NCBI RefSeq assembly: GCF_900112355.1
Contig: NZ_FOLM01000003.1
Coordinates: 254,274-318,273, forward strand
Source: Streptomyces aidingensis
GTDB taxonomy: Bacteria; Actinomycetota; Actinomycetes; Streptomycetales; Streptomycetaceae
Length of the DNA stretch: 64,000 nucleotides
Reading direction: 5' to 3'
Shown: one piece after another, positions 8,780 through 17,482 of the stretch
How positions within the stretch are numbered: the stretch's first letter is position 1
How the letters are laid out: each line of letters starts with the position of its first letter
Position numbers and translations under genes: made by a program
Notes under the pieces: generated by a model
Seen by the model: only the letters and a program-made list of their open reading frames with translations
Database searches by the model: none
Told to the model about the DNA's origin: nothing

Positions 8780-9610
8780 ATGGGAGCCGCCGCACTGCGC
8801 GTGCAAGGGCTGAGCGCCGGATACGGCCCGGTGCGCGCGCTGTCCGGAGTCACCGTGGAGGTGCCCGAGGGCGCCGTGACCGCCGTCCTCGGCGGCAACG
8901 GAGCCGGTAAGTCGACACTGCTCCGCGCGATATCCGGGACCCTGCGGTTCCACGGCGGCGCGATCACGGCCGGCACCGTCGAATTCGGCGGGCGGCGGCT
9001 GGACGGCCGGGCCCCCGCCCGCATCGTGGCCGCCGGGATTGTGCAGGTGCCCGAGGGCAGGCAGGTCTTCGCCCGGATGACCGTGGCGGACAATCTGCGC
9101 GCCGGATCGCTCGGCGCCGCCGGCGGCCGGGCCGCCGAACGCCGGGCCAGGGAACGCGTGCTGGAGCTCTTCCCGGTGCTGGCCGAACGCGCCCGGCAGC
9201 GGGCCGGGCTGCTGTCCGGCGGCGAGCAGCAGATGCTGGCCATGGGCAGGGCGCTGATGGCCGCGCCCCGGCTGCTGCTGCTGGACGAGCCCTCGCTCGG
9301 CCTGGCGCCGATGATGGCCGCCCGGATCGCGGACACCGTCCGCGAGATCAACTCCCAGGGCACCTCGGTGCTCCTGGTGGAACAGAACGCCGCGCTGGCG
9401 CTGAAGGTGGCCACCCACGCGGTGGTGCTGGAGAACGGCGCGGTGGCGCTGTCCGGCACCGCCTCCGAACTGGCCGCCAGCGACGAGGTGCGCCGCCGCT
9501 ATCTGGGCGTCGGCCACGAGGCCGGCAGCGAGGACACCGCGGCCGGGGCCGCGGTCTTCGCGGCACATGCCGACGGCGCCCCGCCGACCCTGCGCAGGTG
9601 GTCCGCATGA
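8780..9610 (+). CDS. livF: Branched-chain amino acid/amide ABC transporter, ATPase LivF-like
   Basis: 276 aa from ATG 8780 (GGAAGGGGG ahead). Cytosolic ATPase of a HAAT-family importer: Walker A GGNGAGKST, the LivF-type QVPEGRQVFARMTVADNL, signature LLSGGEQQMLAMGRAL, Walker B LLLLDEPSLGLAP, H-loop region LLVEQN. The tail after RRYLG is about 30 residues longer than the usual LivF. The TGA overlaps the livG ATG (ATGA at 9607-9610), so the genes are translationally coupled. First gene of livF-G-H-M-K, which puts the ATPases ahead of permeases and binding protein. Confidence 0.93.
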   Translation: MGAAALRVQGLSAGYGPVRALSGVTVEVPEGAVTAVLGGNGAGKSTLLRAISGTLRFHGGAITAGTVEFGGRRLDGRAPARIVAAGIVQVPEGRQVFARMTVADNLRAGSLGAAGGRAAERRARERVLELFPVLAERARQRAGLLSGGEQQMLAMGRALMAAPRLLLLDEPSLGLAPMMAARIADTVREINSQGTSVLLVEQNAALALKVATHAVVLENGAVALSGTASELAASDEVRRRYLGVGHEAGSEDTAAGAAVFAAHADGAPPTLRRWSA

Positions 9611-10509
9611 CCGGTACCCACAGCACCCCGGATGCCGCCCCGGAGGCCCGGGCGAAGACCGCCCGGGCGGCCGGCTCCGGCCCGCCGCCGCTGACGGTGA
9701 GCGGGCTGACCGTGCGGTTCGCCGGCCTGACCGCCCTGGACAAGGTCTCCTTCACCGTCGAACCCGGCTCCATCCACGCCGTCATCGGCCCCAACGGGGC
9801 CGGCAAGTCGACCTGCTTCAACGTGCTCTCCGGTGTCTACCGGGCCACCGAGGGCAGCGTCCGGCTCGGCACGCACGAGCTGACCCGGATGGCACCGGAG
9901 CGGATCGCCGCGCTGGGCGTGGCCCGCACCTTCCAGAATCTGGCGCTCTCCGAGCACAGCAGCGTGGCCGACACCCTGATGGTCGGCCGGCACCGGCTCA
10001 CCCGCACCGGATTCCTCGGCGCCGGGCTGCGGCTGCCCGCGGCCCGCCGCGAGGAGGCCCGGCACCGGGAGCGGATGCGGGAGATCGCCGCCTTCCTGGG
10101 GCTGGAGAAGCACCTCGGCTTCCCGGCCGGAGTGCTGCCCTACGGCCTGCAGAAGCTCGTCGAGCTGGGCCGGGCGCTGTGCATGGAGCCGGAGGTGCTG
10201 CTGCTGGACGAGCCGATCGCCGGCATGACGCCGGAGGAGCGGCGCCACGCCGCCGCGGTCATCTCCTCGGTCCGGGAGAACCTCGGCATCTCGGTGCTGC
10301 TGGTGGAACACGACATGGGAGTGGTGATGCGGCTCGCGGACAGCGTGACCGTCCTGGACTTCGGCCGGAAGATCGCCGAGGGCACCCCGGAAGACGTCCA
10401 GAACGACCCCGAAGTGGCCCGCGCCTACCTGGGCTCCGACGGGGACGGCGACCCCGCGTCCTCATTCGGCGGCCCCTCCGCCGGCCCGAACGACACAGGA
10501 GCGGCCTGA
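9607..10509 (+). CDS. livG: Branched-chain amino acid/amide ABC transporter, ATPase LivG-like
   Basis: 300 aa. Second ATPase of the importer: Walker A GPNGAGKST, Q-loop region VARTFQNLAL, the divergent LivG-type signature LPYGLQKLVELGRAL, Walker B VLLLDEPIAGM and VEHDMGVVM. An N-terminal extension of about 30 residues (Ala/Pro/Thr-rich) precedes the ABC fold. Start ATG 9607 overlaps the livF stop and its own TGA overlaps the livH ATG (10509). A GTG three codons earlier is less likely. Confidence 0.93.
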   Translation: MTGTHSTPDAAPEARAKTARAAGSGPPPLTVSGLTVRFAGLTALDKVSFTVEPGSIHAVIGPNGAGKSTCFNVLSGVYRATEGSVRLGTHELTRMAPERIAALGVARTFQNLALSEHSSVADTLMVGRHRLTRTGFLGAGLRLPAARREEARHRERMREIAAFLGLEKHLGFPAGVLPYGLQKLVELGRALCMEPEVLLLDEPIAGMTPEERRHAAAVISSVRENLGISVLLVEHDMGVVMRLADSVTVLDFGRKIAEGTPEDVQNDPEVARAYLGSDGDGDPASSFGGPSAGPNDTGAA

Positions 10510-11399
10510 TGACCGTCTTCTCCGAACTGCTGATCATCGGAGTCTCGCTGGGGTCGGTGTACGCGCTGATCGCCCTCGGCTTTGTGATCATCTTCAAGTC
10601 CACCGAGGTGGTGAACTTCGCCCACGCCTCGCTGCTGCTGGCCGGCGGCTACGCGGCCGTGCAGGCCCGCGAGCACATGCCGTTCTGGCTCGCCCTGCTG
10701 GCCGGCGTGGTGGCCGCCGCGCTGCTCGGCGTGGCACTGGAGTTCCTGGTCATCCGGCGTTACCGGGGCCGGGACCACAGTGTGCTGGCGATCGTCACCA
10801 TCGGCCTGGACATCGTGCTGCTCACCGAACTGGCCCGGCAGATCGGGCCGGACATCTTCAGCTACCGGGACCCCTGGGGCAGCAGGCTGATCGAACTCGG
10901 CTCGCTCACCATCCCGCAGACCCGGGTGGCCGCCCTGATCACCGCGGCGGCGCTGATCGGCATCTTCCTGCTGGCCTTCCGCTTCACCTCCTGGGGGGTG
11001 TCCATGCGGGCCGCCGCCGAGCACCGGGAGACCGCCGCGCTGATGGGCATCCGGCTGGGCTGGGTCTCGGCCTCCGCCTGGGCGGTGGCCGGCGCGCTGG
11101 CCGCGGTGGCGGCGCTGTTCCTGTCCGTCTTCCCCACCACCGGCCTGGACCGGGACACCGGACTGGTCGCCCTGAAGGCGTTCCCGGCCGCCATCATCGG
11201 CGGTCTGGACTCCACCACCGGCGCGCTGGTCGGCGGACTGGTGGTGGGCATCACCGAGGCCATGGCCACCGGCTACCAGAACGACCTGTCCTTCCTGGGC
11301 AGCGGCATCGGCGAGCTCGCCCCCTACCTGGTGATGGTGCTGGTGCTGCTGGCCCGCCCGGCGGGCCTGTTCGGAACGAGGGAGCTGTCCCGTGTCTGA
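10509..11399 (+). CDS. livH: Branched-chain amino acid/amide ABC transporter, permease LivH-like
   Basis: 296 aa integral membrane protein, mostly hydrophobic with about eight predicted spans. Family hallmarks: SLGSVYALIALGFVIIFKSTEVVNFAH near the N terminus, seen here as residues in that order, the cytoplasmic coupling region MRAAAEHRETAALMGI, and AIIGGLDSTTGALVGG near the C terminus. Starts inside the livG stop (TGATG) and its end overlaps the GTG of livM. Pairs with LivM to form the channel. Confidence 0.93.
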   Translation: MTVFSELLIIGVSLGSVYALIALGFVIIFKSTEVVNFAHASLLLAGGYAAVQAREHMPFWLALLAGVVAAALLGVALEFLVIRRYRGRDHSVLAIVTIGLDIVLLTELARQIGPDIFSYRDPWGSRLIELGSLTIPQTRVAALITAAALIGIFLLAFRFTSWGVSMRAAAEHRETAALMGIRLGWVSASAWAVAGALAAVAALFLSVFPTTGLDRDTGLVALKAFPAAIIGGLDSTTGALVGGLVVGITEAMATGYQNDLSFLGSGIGELAPYLVMVLVLLARPAGLFGTRELSRV

Positions 11400-12567
11400 A
11401 CCGCTGACCAAGACCGGAAACCCGCCGCCCTCGGCACCCGCCGCACCGCCCTCCGCCGCCCCGTCCGGCGGCCCCGCCCCGGCCGGCTCCGGCCGCGGCC
11501 GGCTGCACCGCCGGCTGCGCCGGCTGCTGCCGGCCGCCGGGGCGCTGATCCTGCTGGCGCTGCCGTTCTACGCGGAGGCGTTCTGGCTGCGCGCCGGGCT
11601 GTTCGCCATGGCCGCCGCCATCGGCGCCATCGGGCTCAACCTGCTGACCGGCTCCACCGGCCAGCTCTCCCTCGGCCACTCGTTCTTCCTGGCCGTGGGC
11701 GCGTACGGCTACTGCCTCTTCGCGGGCGATCCGGACGGCACCACCACGGGCTGGGGCCTGCCGCCGCTGCTGGCCATGGTCCTGGCGGTGGCGCTGGCGG
11801 GCGTCGCGGGCGGCCTGTTCTCCCCGATCGCCGGCCGGCTCCGCGGCGCCTACCTGGGCATCGCCACCCTGGCGCTGATCTTCATCGGCCAGCATGTGCT
11901 GTTCAACGCCAAGGACCTCACCGGCGGGTTCAACGGCCGCCCGGTCCCGGTGCTGGAGTTCCTGGGCCTGTCCTTCGACAACGAGAAGACGCTGGTCGCC
12001 GGGGTGCCGTTCACCGCCGTGGAGAAGCTCTGGTATCTGGGCCTGGTGCTGCTGGCCGCCGGCGCGCTGTTCGCCGTCGGGGTGCTGAAGTCCCGCCCCG
12101 GCCGGGCCATGAACGCCATCCGGGACCACCGGATCGCCGCCGGTGTGATGGGCATCCCGGTGGCCCGCTACCGGGGAGCGGTCTTCGTCCTCTCCTCGAT
12201 GTACGCGGGGCTGGCCGGGGTGCTGTTGGCGCTGGTCTTCCAGCGGACCGTGCCGGGCTACTTCGGCATCAGCCTGGCCCTGACCTACCTGGCCATGATC
12301 GTCATCGGCGGTCTGGGCTCGGTCGGCGGAGCGGTGCTGGGCGCCGCCTTCGTCACCCTCATCCCGCAGATCCTGACCCGCTACAGCGAGTCCCTGCCGC
12401 TGATCTCCGCACCCGGAACCGGCGGTGTCGCACCGGGTGAGGCCTCCGAACTGCTCTACGGAGCGGCAGTGGTGGCCGCGGTGCTGTTCCTCCCGGGGGG
12501 TCTGGTCCGGCTCCCCCTGGTCCTGCGCATGCGCCGGCAGGCGCGGCGCCGGACCAAGACCTCTTGA
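11392..12567 (+). CDS. livM: Branched-chain amino acid/amide ABC transporter, permease LivM-like
   Basis: 391 aa from GTG 11392, with GGGAG upstream. A Pro/Ala/Ser-rich N-terminal extension of about 35 residues precedes the membrane domain. Hallmarks: GLNLLTGSTGQLSLGHS, the coupling motif MNAIRDHRIAAGVMGIPVARY and VIGGLGSVGGAVLGAAF. Overlaps livH by 8 bp. The gap to the binding-protein gene is 38 bp, so that gene is in the same transcript. Confidence 0.93.
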   Translation: MSEPLTKTGNPPPSAPAAPPSAAPSGGPAPAGSGRGRLHRRLRRLLPAAGALILLALPFYAEAFWLRAGLFAMAAAIGAIGLNLLTGSTGQLSLGHSFFLAVGAYGYCLFAGDPDGTTTGWGLPPLLAMVLAVALAGVAGGLFSPIAGRLRGAYLGIATLALIFIGQHVLFNAKDLTGGFNGRPVPVLEFLGLSFDNEKTLVAGVPFTAVEKLWYLGLVLLAAGALFAVGVLKSRPGRAMNAIRDHRIAAGVMGIPVARYRGAVFVLSSMYAGLAGVLLALVFQRTVPGYFGISLALTYLAMIVIGGLGSVGGAVLGAAFVTLIPQILTRYSESLPLISAPGTGGVAPGEASELLYGAAVVAAVLFLPGGLVRLPLVLRMRRQARRRTKTS

Positions 12568-12605
12568 ACCCCTCAACTTGTCCTCAGGAACATGGAGGTT
12601 CCGAC

Positions 12606-13880
12606 ATGAGCAGAATCCGCAGACTTCCCGCCTCGGCGGTGGCCGCGGCCACGGCCCTCGCGCTGGCCCTGACGGCGTGCAGCAGCAAGGCCGAGGACGA
12701 CGGCGGCGACAACGGCTCCGGCGGGGGCGACGGGGCAAGCGGCGAGCTCGAAACCGGGGCGGGGGTCACCGACACCACCATCACCCTCGGCGCGCTGACC
12801 GACATGACCGGCCCCTACGCCACGCTGGGCGCCAGCATCACCCAGGTCCAGCAGATGTATGTCGAGGAGATCAACGGGGCCGGCGGCATCTGCGAGCGCG
12901 AGCTCGCCCTGGAGGTCCGGGACCACGGCTACGACCCGGAGAAGGCGATCTCCGCCTACAACGAGCTCCAGCCGAACGTCCTCGCCTTCCCGCAGTTCAT
13001 CGGCTCGCCGTATGTCACCGCCGTCAAGGACCAAGTGGACAGCACCGACATGGTGCCGATCGTGGCCCAGGCGTGGACCGCCTCCCTGCTGGGCAGCCCG
13101 TACATCCAGATGGTCGGCGCCACCTACGACGTGGAGACCATCAACGCGATCGACTTCCTGGTCAGCGAGCACGGGCTGGCCGAGGGCGACAAGATCGGCC
13201 AGATCTACTTCGAGGGCGACTACGGCGAGAACGCCCTGGAGGGCGCCGAGTACGCGGCCGAGCAGCTCGGCATGAGCGTGGTCGGACAGATGATCAAGCC
13301 GACCGACGAGGACATGACCGCGCAGGTCAGCGCGCTGGCCCAGGAGGGCGTGTCGGCGATCGTGATCAGCGCGGGCCCGCGCCAGGCCGCCTCCATCGCG
13401 GGCGTCGCCGCGGCGGCCGGCCTGAATGTGCCGATCATCGGCAACAACTCGGCCTTCGCCCCGCAGCTCCTGGCCACCGAGGCGGCCCCGGCCCTGCTGA
13501 ACAACTTCTACATCGCGGCCTCCACCCTGCCGATCGGCGACGAGGCGGCGAAGGACATCGCCGACAGCTATCTGGCCGCCTACCCGGACGCCACCCTGGA
13601 CAACGGTGTGCTGGCGGGCTACAACGCCATCGAGATCATCACCGAGGCCGCCCGCCTCGCCTGTGACAACGGCAAGCTGACCCGGGAGGGCCTGACCGAG
13701 GCCCTGCGCACCATGTCCGGCTTCCCCGGTCTGGGAGTCACCCACGACTTCTCCGACCCGGCGAACCCCTCCACCCTGGAGACGGTGATCCTCAAGCCGG
13801 ACGCGGACGCCCCGGGCGGCATGGTCGTGCACCGCGAGGCCGCCGTCTCCGACATCGCCGGCTCCTTCCCCCGCGAGTAA
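12606..13880 (+). CDS. livK: Branched-chain amino acid/amide ABC transporter, substrate-binding lipoprotein
   Basis: 424 aa. Lipoprotein signal MSRIRRLPASAVAAAT... with lipobox LTAC (Cys at about residue 20), so the mature protein is anchored outside the membrane. The following Asp/Gly/Ser-rich linker leads into a type I periplasmic-binding fold: ITLGALTDMTGPYATLG, YVEEINGAGGICERE, VDSTDMVPIVAQA. Start ATG 12606 has GGAGG ahead. Last in the operon and followed by a strong terminator. The ligand could be branched-chain amino acids, amides or urea; the sequence does not decide. Confidence 0.93.
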   Translation: MSRIRRLPASAVAAATALALALTACSSKAEDDGGDNGSGGGDGASGELETGAGVTDTTITLGALTDMTGPYATLGASITQVQQMYVEEINGAGGICERELALEVRDHGYDPEKAISAYNELQPNVLAFPQFIGSPYVTAVKDQVDSTDMVPIVAQAWTASLLGSPYIQMVGATYDVETINAIDFLVSEHGLAEGDKIGQIYFEGDYGENALEGAEYAAEQLGMSVVGQMIKPTDEDMTAQVSALAQEGVSAIVISAGPRQAASIAGVAAAAGLNVPIIGNNSAFAPQLLATEAAPALLNNFYIAASTLPIGDEAAKDIADSYLAAYPDATLDNGVLAGYNAIEIITEAARLACDNGKLTREGLTEALRTMSGFPGLGVTHDFSDPANPSTLETVILKPDADAPGGMVVHREAAVSDIAGSFPRE

Positions 13881-13905
13881 CGACGGAAGCCCCCCGGCCG
13901 CAGCG

Positions 13906-13951
13906 CCGTGGCCCGGTGCCCCGCCCCTGATGGCGGAGCACCGGGCCACGG
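13906..13951 (+). terminator. Terminator of the liv operon
   Basis: 14-bp perfect stem, CCGTGGCCCGGTGC (13906-13919) with 13938-13951, 18-nt loop, 25 bp after the livK stop. No T-run, as usual in streptomycetes. Confidence 0.75.
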
Positions 13952-14094
13952 CCTCTGGCGTGCCGGGGATCCTCGTCCGCCGGGACGGGCCGCCGTTCCG
14001 GCGCGTGTGCGCAGCGCGTGTCGACGGGCCGCGGGCGGCAGGCGCGGGACAGGACGGCCCGGCCGGGACGTCCGCCCGGCGTGCCGAGGGCCGC

Positions 14095-14379
14095 TCAGCG
14101 GGTCACGGCGGCCAGGAGCACGGCGATGAGCAGCGCCAGGGCGCCGAGGGTGGCGCCGATGAGGGAGGCGGCGAAGTTCGTCGCCACGCCCCGCTCACTG
14201 TGCCTGACGCCCACCGCGCCGAGGATGACGGCGAGAAGCCCGGCCGGTGCGGCGACGAAGTCTCCGACAACCGGTACCACGGAGGCCACCAGCGCGATGA
14301 TTCCCATGGGCAGGGAGGCGTCCCCCGGGCCGTTGCGGGGCGCGGTCCCGGGCGGGCCTTCGTTCTGCTGTGGCGGCAT
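14095..14379 (-). CDS. Small two-span membrane protein (DUF4190-like)
   Basis: 94 aa from ATG 14379, with GAGAGGAC ahead. A Pro/Gln/Asn-rich N-terminal tail of about 25 residues is followed by two hydrophobic segments (LPMGIIALVASVVPVV and the Ala/Leu-rich C terminus) that flank VRHSERGVATNFAA. This layout is common to small actinobacterial DUF4190-type proteins. No function can be assigned. It lies downstream of, and convergent with, the liv operon. Confidence 0.65.
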   Translation of the reverse strand: MPPQQNEGPPGTAPRNGPGDASLPMGIIALVASVVPVVGDFVAAPAGLLAVILGAVGVRHSERGVATNFAASLIGATLGALALLIAVLLAAVTR

Positions 14380-14559
14380 GCCGTCCTCTCGGGCCGGAGG
14401 ATGAAGCGCTGCCGCGGCAGGCGGCAGAAGGCGGGAACCGTACCCGCGCAGCATACGCACGACGATCGCGGGCCGGGCAGCGACGAGGACGGGACAAGGG
14501 GCCACTGACTGCCGCTCCGGCGCATGGGCGTACTTCCGCCGGAGCCTCACGGGCCGGCG

Positions 14560-15549
14560 TCATGGGCCGTTGCCGCCGCTGTACTCGGCCAGCAGGGCGA
14601 AGCCGTGCCGGTCGACGGACGCGGCGGTGGCGGAGAGGATGACCAGGCCGGTGCCGGCCTCGCGGTCGAGGCCGAGCCAGGACCGGAAGCCACCGGTGCC
14701 GCCGTTGTGCCAGGTGACCGACCGGTCCCTGACCTTGATCGTGATCCAGGCGGCGCCGATCCGGGTGACCGTGCGGTACCGGGCGACCGGATCGAGCGCG
14801 GCGACGCCCGGGGCGCTGCCGTCGAGCAGCGCCGCGGTGAGGCGGGCCATGCTGCCGATGGTCGCCCGGATGCCGCCGGCCGGTCCCAGCCCTTCGCCGG
14901 TCCAGGGCTGCATCGGCCGTCCCCGTCGGCCGGTGCCGGTGAGCGCGCCGGGCCGGAGCTGGTCCGGCGCGGCCGGGACGTAGCAGCAGTCGAGCTCCAG
15001 CGGGATGGCGATGCGCCGCCGGACCAGCTCCGCGTAGGTCGTTCCGGCGGCCCGGGCGAGGGCGTGGCCGAGCAGTTCGAACCCGAGGTTGGAGTAGCGG
15101 GGGCGCGGCCTGCGGAGCGGCACCTCCCGGGCCTGGCCGAGGAGCTGTCCGAGGTCCTCGCGGTAGGGGTTGGTGCCGTGCCGCCACAGGGCGATGCTGC
15201 GCCGCAGGGGCTGTGCGGACCTGGGCAGCCCGGGCAGGCCGGACCGGTGGGTGGCCAGCGACTCCAGCGTCACCCGCGCGGCGGGGGCGCCGTCCAGCGG
15301 CAGCACCTCGCCGAGCGTCGTGCCCGGGCCGATCTCGCCCCGCGCGAGCGCGTCGGCGTACAGCAGTCCGGTGACGCCCTTGGAGACCGAACCGATCTCG
15401 AAGTCGCTGCCGGGATCCGCGCCGCGCACCGCCGTCGTGGTGCCCCGGGGGGTGACCAGGGCCGCCGCGGCGACCGGATGGCGCCGGCCCAGCAGTTCGC
15501 CGAGCCGGGCGGCGAGCCGTTCGTCGCCGTGGAACGCCTCGGCGGTCAT
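14560..15549 (-). CDS. Serine hydrolase of the beta-lactamase/DD-peptidase family
   Basis: 329 aa, no signal peptide seen, so probably cytosolic. SxxK motif SVSK (about residue 54), YxN motif YSN (in PRYSNLGFELLG) and the HxG-type third motif HNGGTGG. This is the class C beta-lactamase/esterase/DD-peptidase fold; with no export signal an esterase or amidase role is more likely than antibiotic resistance, which is an inference. The start ATG 15549 has no clear ribosome site and could be a few codons off. It stands between genes of unrelated function. Confidence 0.82.
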   Translation of the reverse strand: MTAEAFHGDERLAARLGELLGRRHPVAAAALVTPRGTTTAVRGADPGSDFEIGSVSKGVTGLLYADALARGEIGPGTTLGEVLPLDGAPAARVTLESLATHRSGLPGLPRSAQPLRRSIALWRHGTNPYREDLGQLLGQAREVPLRRPRPRYSNLGFELLGHALARAAGTTYAELVRRRIAIPLELDCCYVPAAPDQLRPGALTGTGRRGRPMQPWTGEGLGPAGGIRATIGSMARLTAALLDGSAPGVAALDPVARYRTVTRIGAAWITIKVRDRSVTWHNGGTGGFRSWLGLDREAGTGLVILSATAASVDRHGFALLAEYSGGNGP

Positions 15550-15683
15550 GACCGGCCGCCGTGCCGTGCGAGGGCTGCCGGCGCCGCGGGTGTCTGGTAT
15601 CTGTCCATGCGTCAACGGTAGTTGACGTCCGTGGCACCGCCTCGGGGGAACCGCCTTGCCGGTGTGCACGGCCCGGGACATGG

Positions 15684-15717
15684 CAGGGGGCCTGCCCGGA
15701 GTCGGGCAGGCCCCCTG
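15684..15717 (-). terminator. Terminator of psd-pssA
   Basis: 15-bp perfect stem CAGGGGGCCTGCCCG (15684-15698) with 15703-15717, loop GAGT, 21 bp beyond the pssA stop. Confidence 0.75.
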
Positions 15718-15737
15718 GCGGGCGGCGCCCGGCGCGC

Positions 15738-16646
15738 TCAGGAGCGGGAGGGGGAGGGGGCCTCGGCGGTTTCGGTGCGGGATTCGCGGATCCCGCGGCG
15801 GTGGTCGCGGAAGGCGTGGACCCGGCGGGCGGTGGCGAAGAGCGGGATCACCGCGCCCAGCACCACCTGCATCGAGCAGCCGGTCTGCAGCATCAGCTCG
15901 CCGCCCGGGGCGTCGAAGGCCCAGGCCGTCAGCATTCCCATGCCCAGCACGATCCAGCCCAGCATGGCCACGGCCAGCGGGCCGCGCGGCTTGGGGTACT
16001 CGACCCGGCTCACCATCAGCCAGGCCACGCCCAGGATGGCCAGCAGGGTCGGGAAGAAGGGGAGCTCCAGCAGGACGATGGAGACCACCGTCAGGGCGCC
16101 GAAGGGGCTGGGCATGCCCTGGAAGATGCCGCTGGGCACGGAGACGCAGGAGAACCGCGCCAGGCGGAGCACCACCGCGAGCAGCACGACGGTGGCGGCC
16201 AGGGCGGAGAGCGGTTCGTGGGCGTCGCCCACCACCATCCCCCAGACCAGTACGAAGTAGGCCGGCGCCAGGCCGAAGCTGACCAGGTCGGAGAGGTTGT
16301 CCAGCTCCGCGCCCATGGCCGAGCTGCGCAGCTTGCGGGCCACCAGGCCGTCGAACAGGTCGAAGACCGAGGCGCACAGCATCAGCAGTACGGCGGTGGC
16401 CGCGTTGTTCCGGACCACGCCCACATCGCCGCTGTTGGTGAGGTGGGGGATGAGCACGCCGGTGGTGGTGAAGTAGACGGCGAGAAAGCCGCAGGTGGCG
16501 TTGGCCAGGGTCAGCGCGTCGGCGATGGACAGCCGCAGGGACAGCGGCATGTCGTCGTCGTCCTCGTCGTCGGCGACGGCCTCCGGGACCCAGACCGACG
16601 GATCCGGGGCGCGGCCGGCGGTCGCCTTGGGGTCAGTCACGGTCAA
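15738..16646 (-). CDS. pssA: CDP-diacylglycerol-serine O-phosphatidyltransferase
   Basis: 302 aa integral membrane enzyme that makes phosphatidylserine from CDP-diacylglycerol and serine. The CDP-alcohol phosphotransferase motif is complete: DLFDGLVAR, then G and D at the set spacing in SSAMGAELDNLSD. About seven hydrophobic spans; acidic N-terminal tail (DDEDDDD) in the cytosol and basic C terminus. Its start overlaps the end of psd by 14 bp, so the decarboxylase and the synthase are one operon, giving phosphatidylethanolamine in two steps. Confidence 0.93.
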   Translation of the reverse strand: MTVTDPKATAGRAPDPSVWVPEAVADDEDDDDMPLSLRLSIADALTLANATCGFLAVYFTTTGVLIPHLTNSGDVGVVRNNAATAVLLMLCASVFDLFDGLVARKLRSSAMGAELDNLSDLVSFGLAPAYFVLVWGMVVGDAHEPLSALAATVVLLAVVLRLARFSCVSVPSGIFQGMPSPFGALTVVSIVLLELPFFPTLLAILGVAWLMVSRVEYPKPRGPLAVAMLGWIVLGMGMLTAWAFDAPGGELMLQTGCSMQVVLGAVIPLFATARRVHAFRDHRRGIRESRTETAEAPSPSRS

Positions 16647-17280
16647 GGCGCGTCACCCCCGCGGTGGTGCGCTCACGGAGGGAGACGGCCGGTTCGACGC
16701 CCTCCGGCAGGTAGACGTCGACCCGGGAGCCGAACCGGATCAGGCCGATCCGCTCGCCCTGCTCCACCTTGCTGCCCCGGGGAACGTAGGGGACGATCCG
16801 CCGGGCCACGGTGCCCGCGATCTGGATCATCTCGATGTCCCCGAGCTCGCTGTCGAAGTGCCAGACGACCCGCTCGTTGAACTCGCTCTCCTTGTTGAAG
16901 GCGGGCACATAGCCCCCGGGGATGTGCTCCACCGAGGTGACCGTGCCGGCCACCGGGGCGCGGTTGACATGCACATTGAGCGGGCTCATAAAGATCGCCA
17001 CCCGGGTGCGGCCGTCCGGCCAGGGGGTGATCGACTGCACCACGCCGTCGGCGGGGGAGATCACCCGGCCCGGGGCGATCTCGCGCTCCGGGTCGCGGAA
17101 GAACCACAGCATGCCGGCGGCGAGCGCCGTCGCGGGTACGGCGGCGGCGGCCCAGCGGGGGGAGCGCCGGGACCGGGCGAGGGAGACGGCTGCGGTGACG
17201 ACGGTCGGCAGCAGCCACGGAGAGGCACCACGCGCGAGGCGCACACGGCCGCGGGGCTCGGGGAGGGAGCGGTGGGGCAT
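16633..17280 (-). CDS. psd: Phosphatidylserine decarboxylase proenzyme
   Basis: 215 aa from ATG 17280 (short AAGG upstream), the short PSD-A type. It converts phosphatidylserine to phosphatidylethanolamine at the membrane. Self-cleavage to beta and alpha chains is expected at the Gly-Ser of LIRFGSRVDVYLP near the C terminus, whose Ser becomes the pyruvoyl group. Other landmarks are WFFRDPEREI, SPADGVV and SPLNVHVNR with its conserved His. Two hydrophobic stretches near the N terminus anchor it. Coupled to pssA. Confidence 0.93.
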   Translation of the reverse strand: MPHRSLPEPRGRVRLARGASPWLLPTVVTAAVSLARSRRSPRWAAAAVPATALAAGMLWFFRDPEREIAPGRVISPADGVVQSITPWPDGRTRVAIFMSPLNVHVNRAPVAGTVTSVEHIPGGYVPAFNKESEFNERVVWHFDSELGDIEMIQIAGTVARRIVPYVPRGSKVEQGERIGLIRFGSRVDVYLPEGVEPAVSLRERTTAGVTRLDRD

Positions 17281-17417
17281 GGAAGACCTTCGTAGCGGGG
17301 GAAGCCGGACCCTGAAAGACGGTGCGGCCATCCGAATGCTATCGGCACAAGACGGTGGCCCGGCAAGCTGATCGGCCGGTCAAGGTCCTAAGTCCTGGCC
17401 GAGCTGTGATCATTCCG

Positions 17418-17453
17418 TCATCGGTCCCGGGCCGGACGGCCCGGGACCGATGA
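17418..17453 (-). terminator. Terminator of the ethylmalonyl-CoA operon
   Basis: 16-bp perfect stem, TCATCGGTCCCGGGCC (17418-17433) with 17438-17453, loop GGAC, 30 bp past the mcd stop. It also faces the start region of psd. Confidence 0.78.
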
Positions 17454-17482
17454 CCGCGGCGGCGGCCGAGGGTGCGGAGGGC

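Noticed and set aside
15550..16377. N-terminal extension of the serine hydrolase to 605 codons
   Set aside because: The extra part is antisense-phase sequence within pssA; the hydrolase proper begins at 15549.
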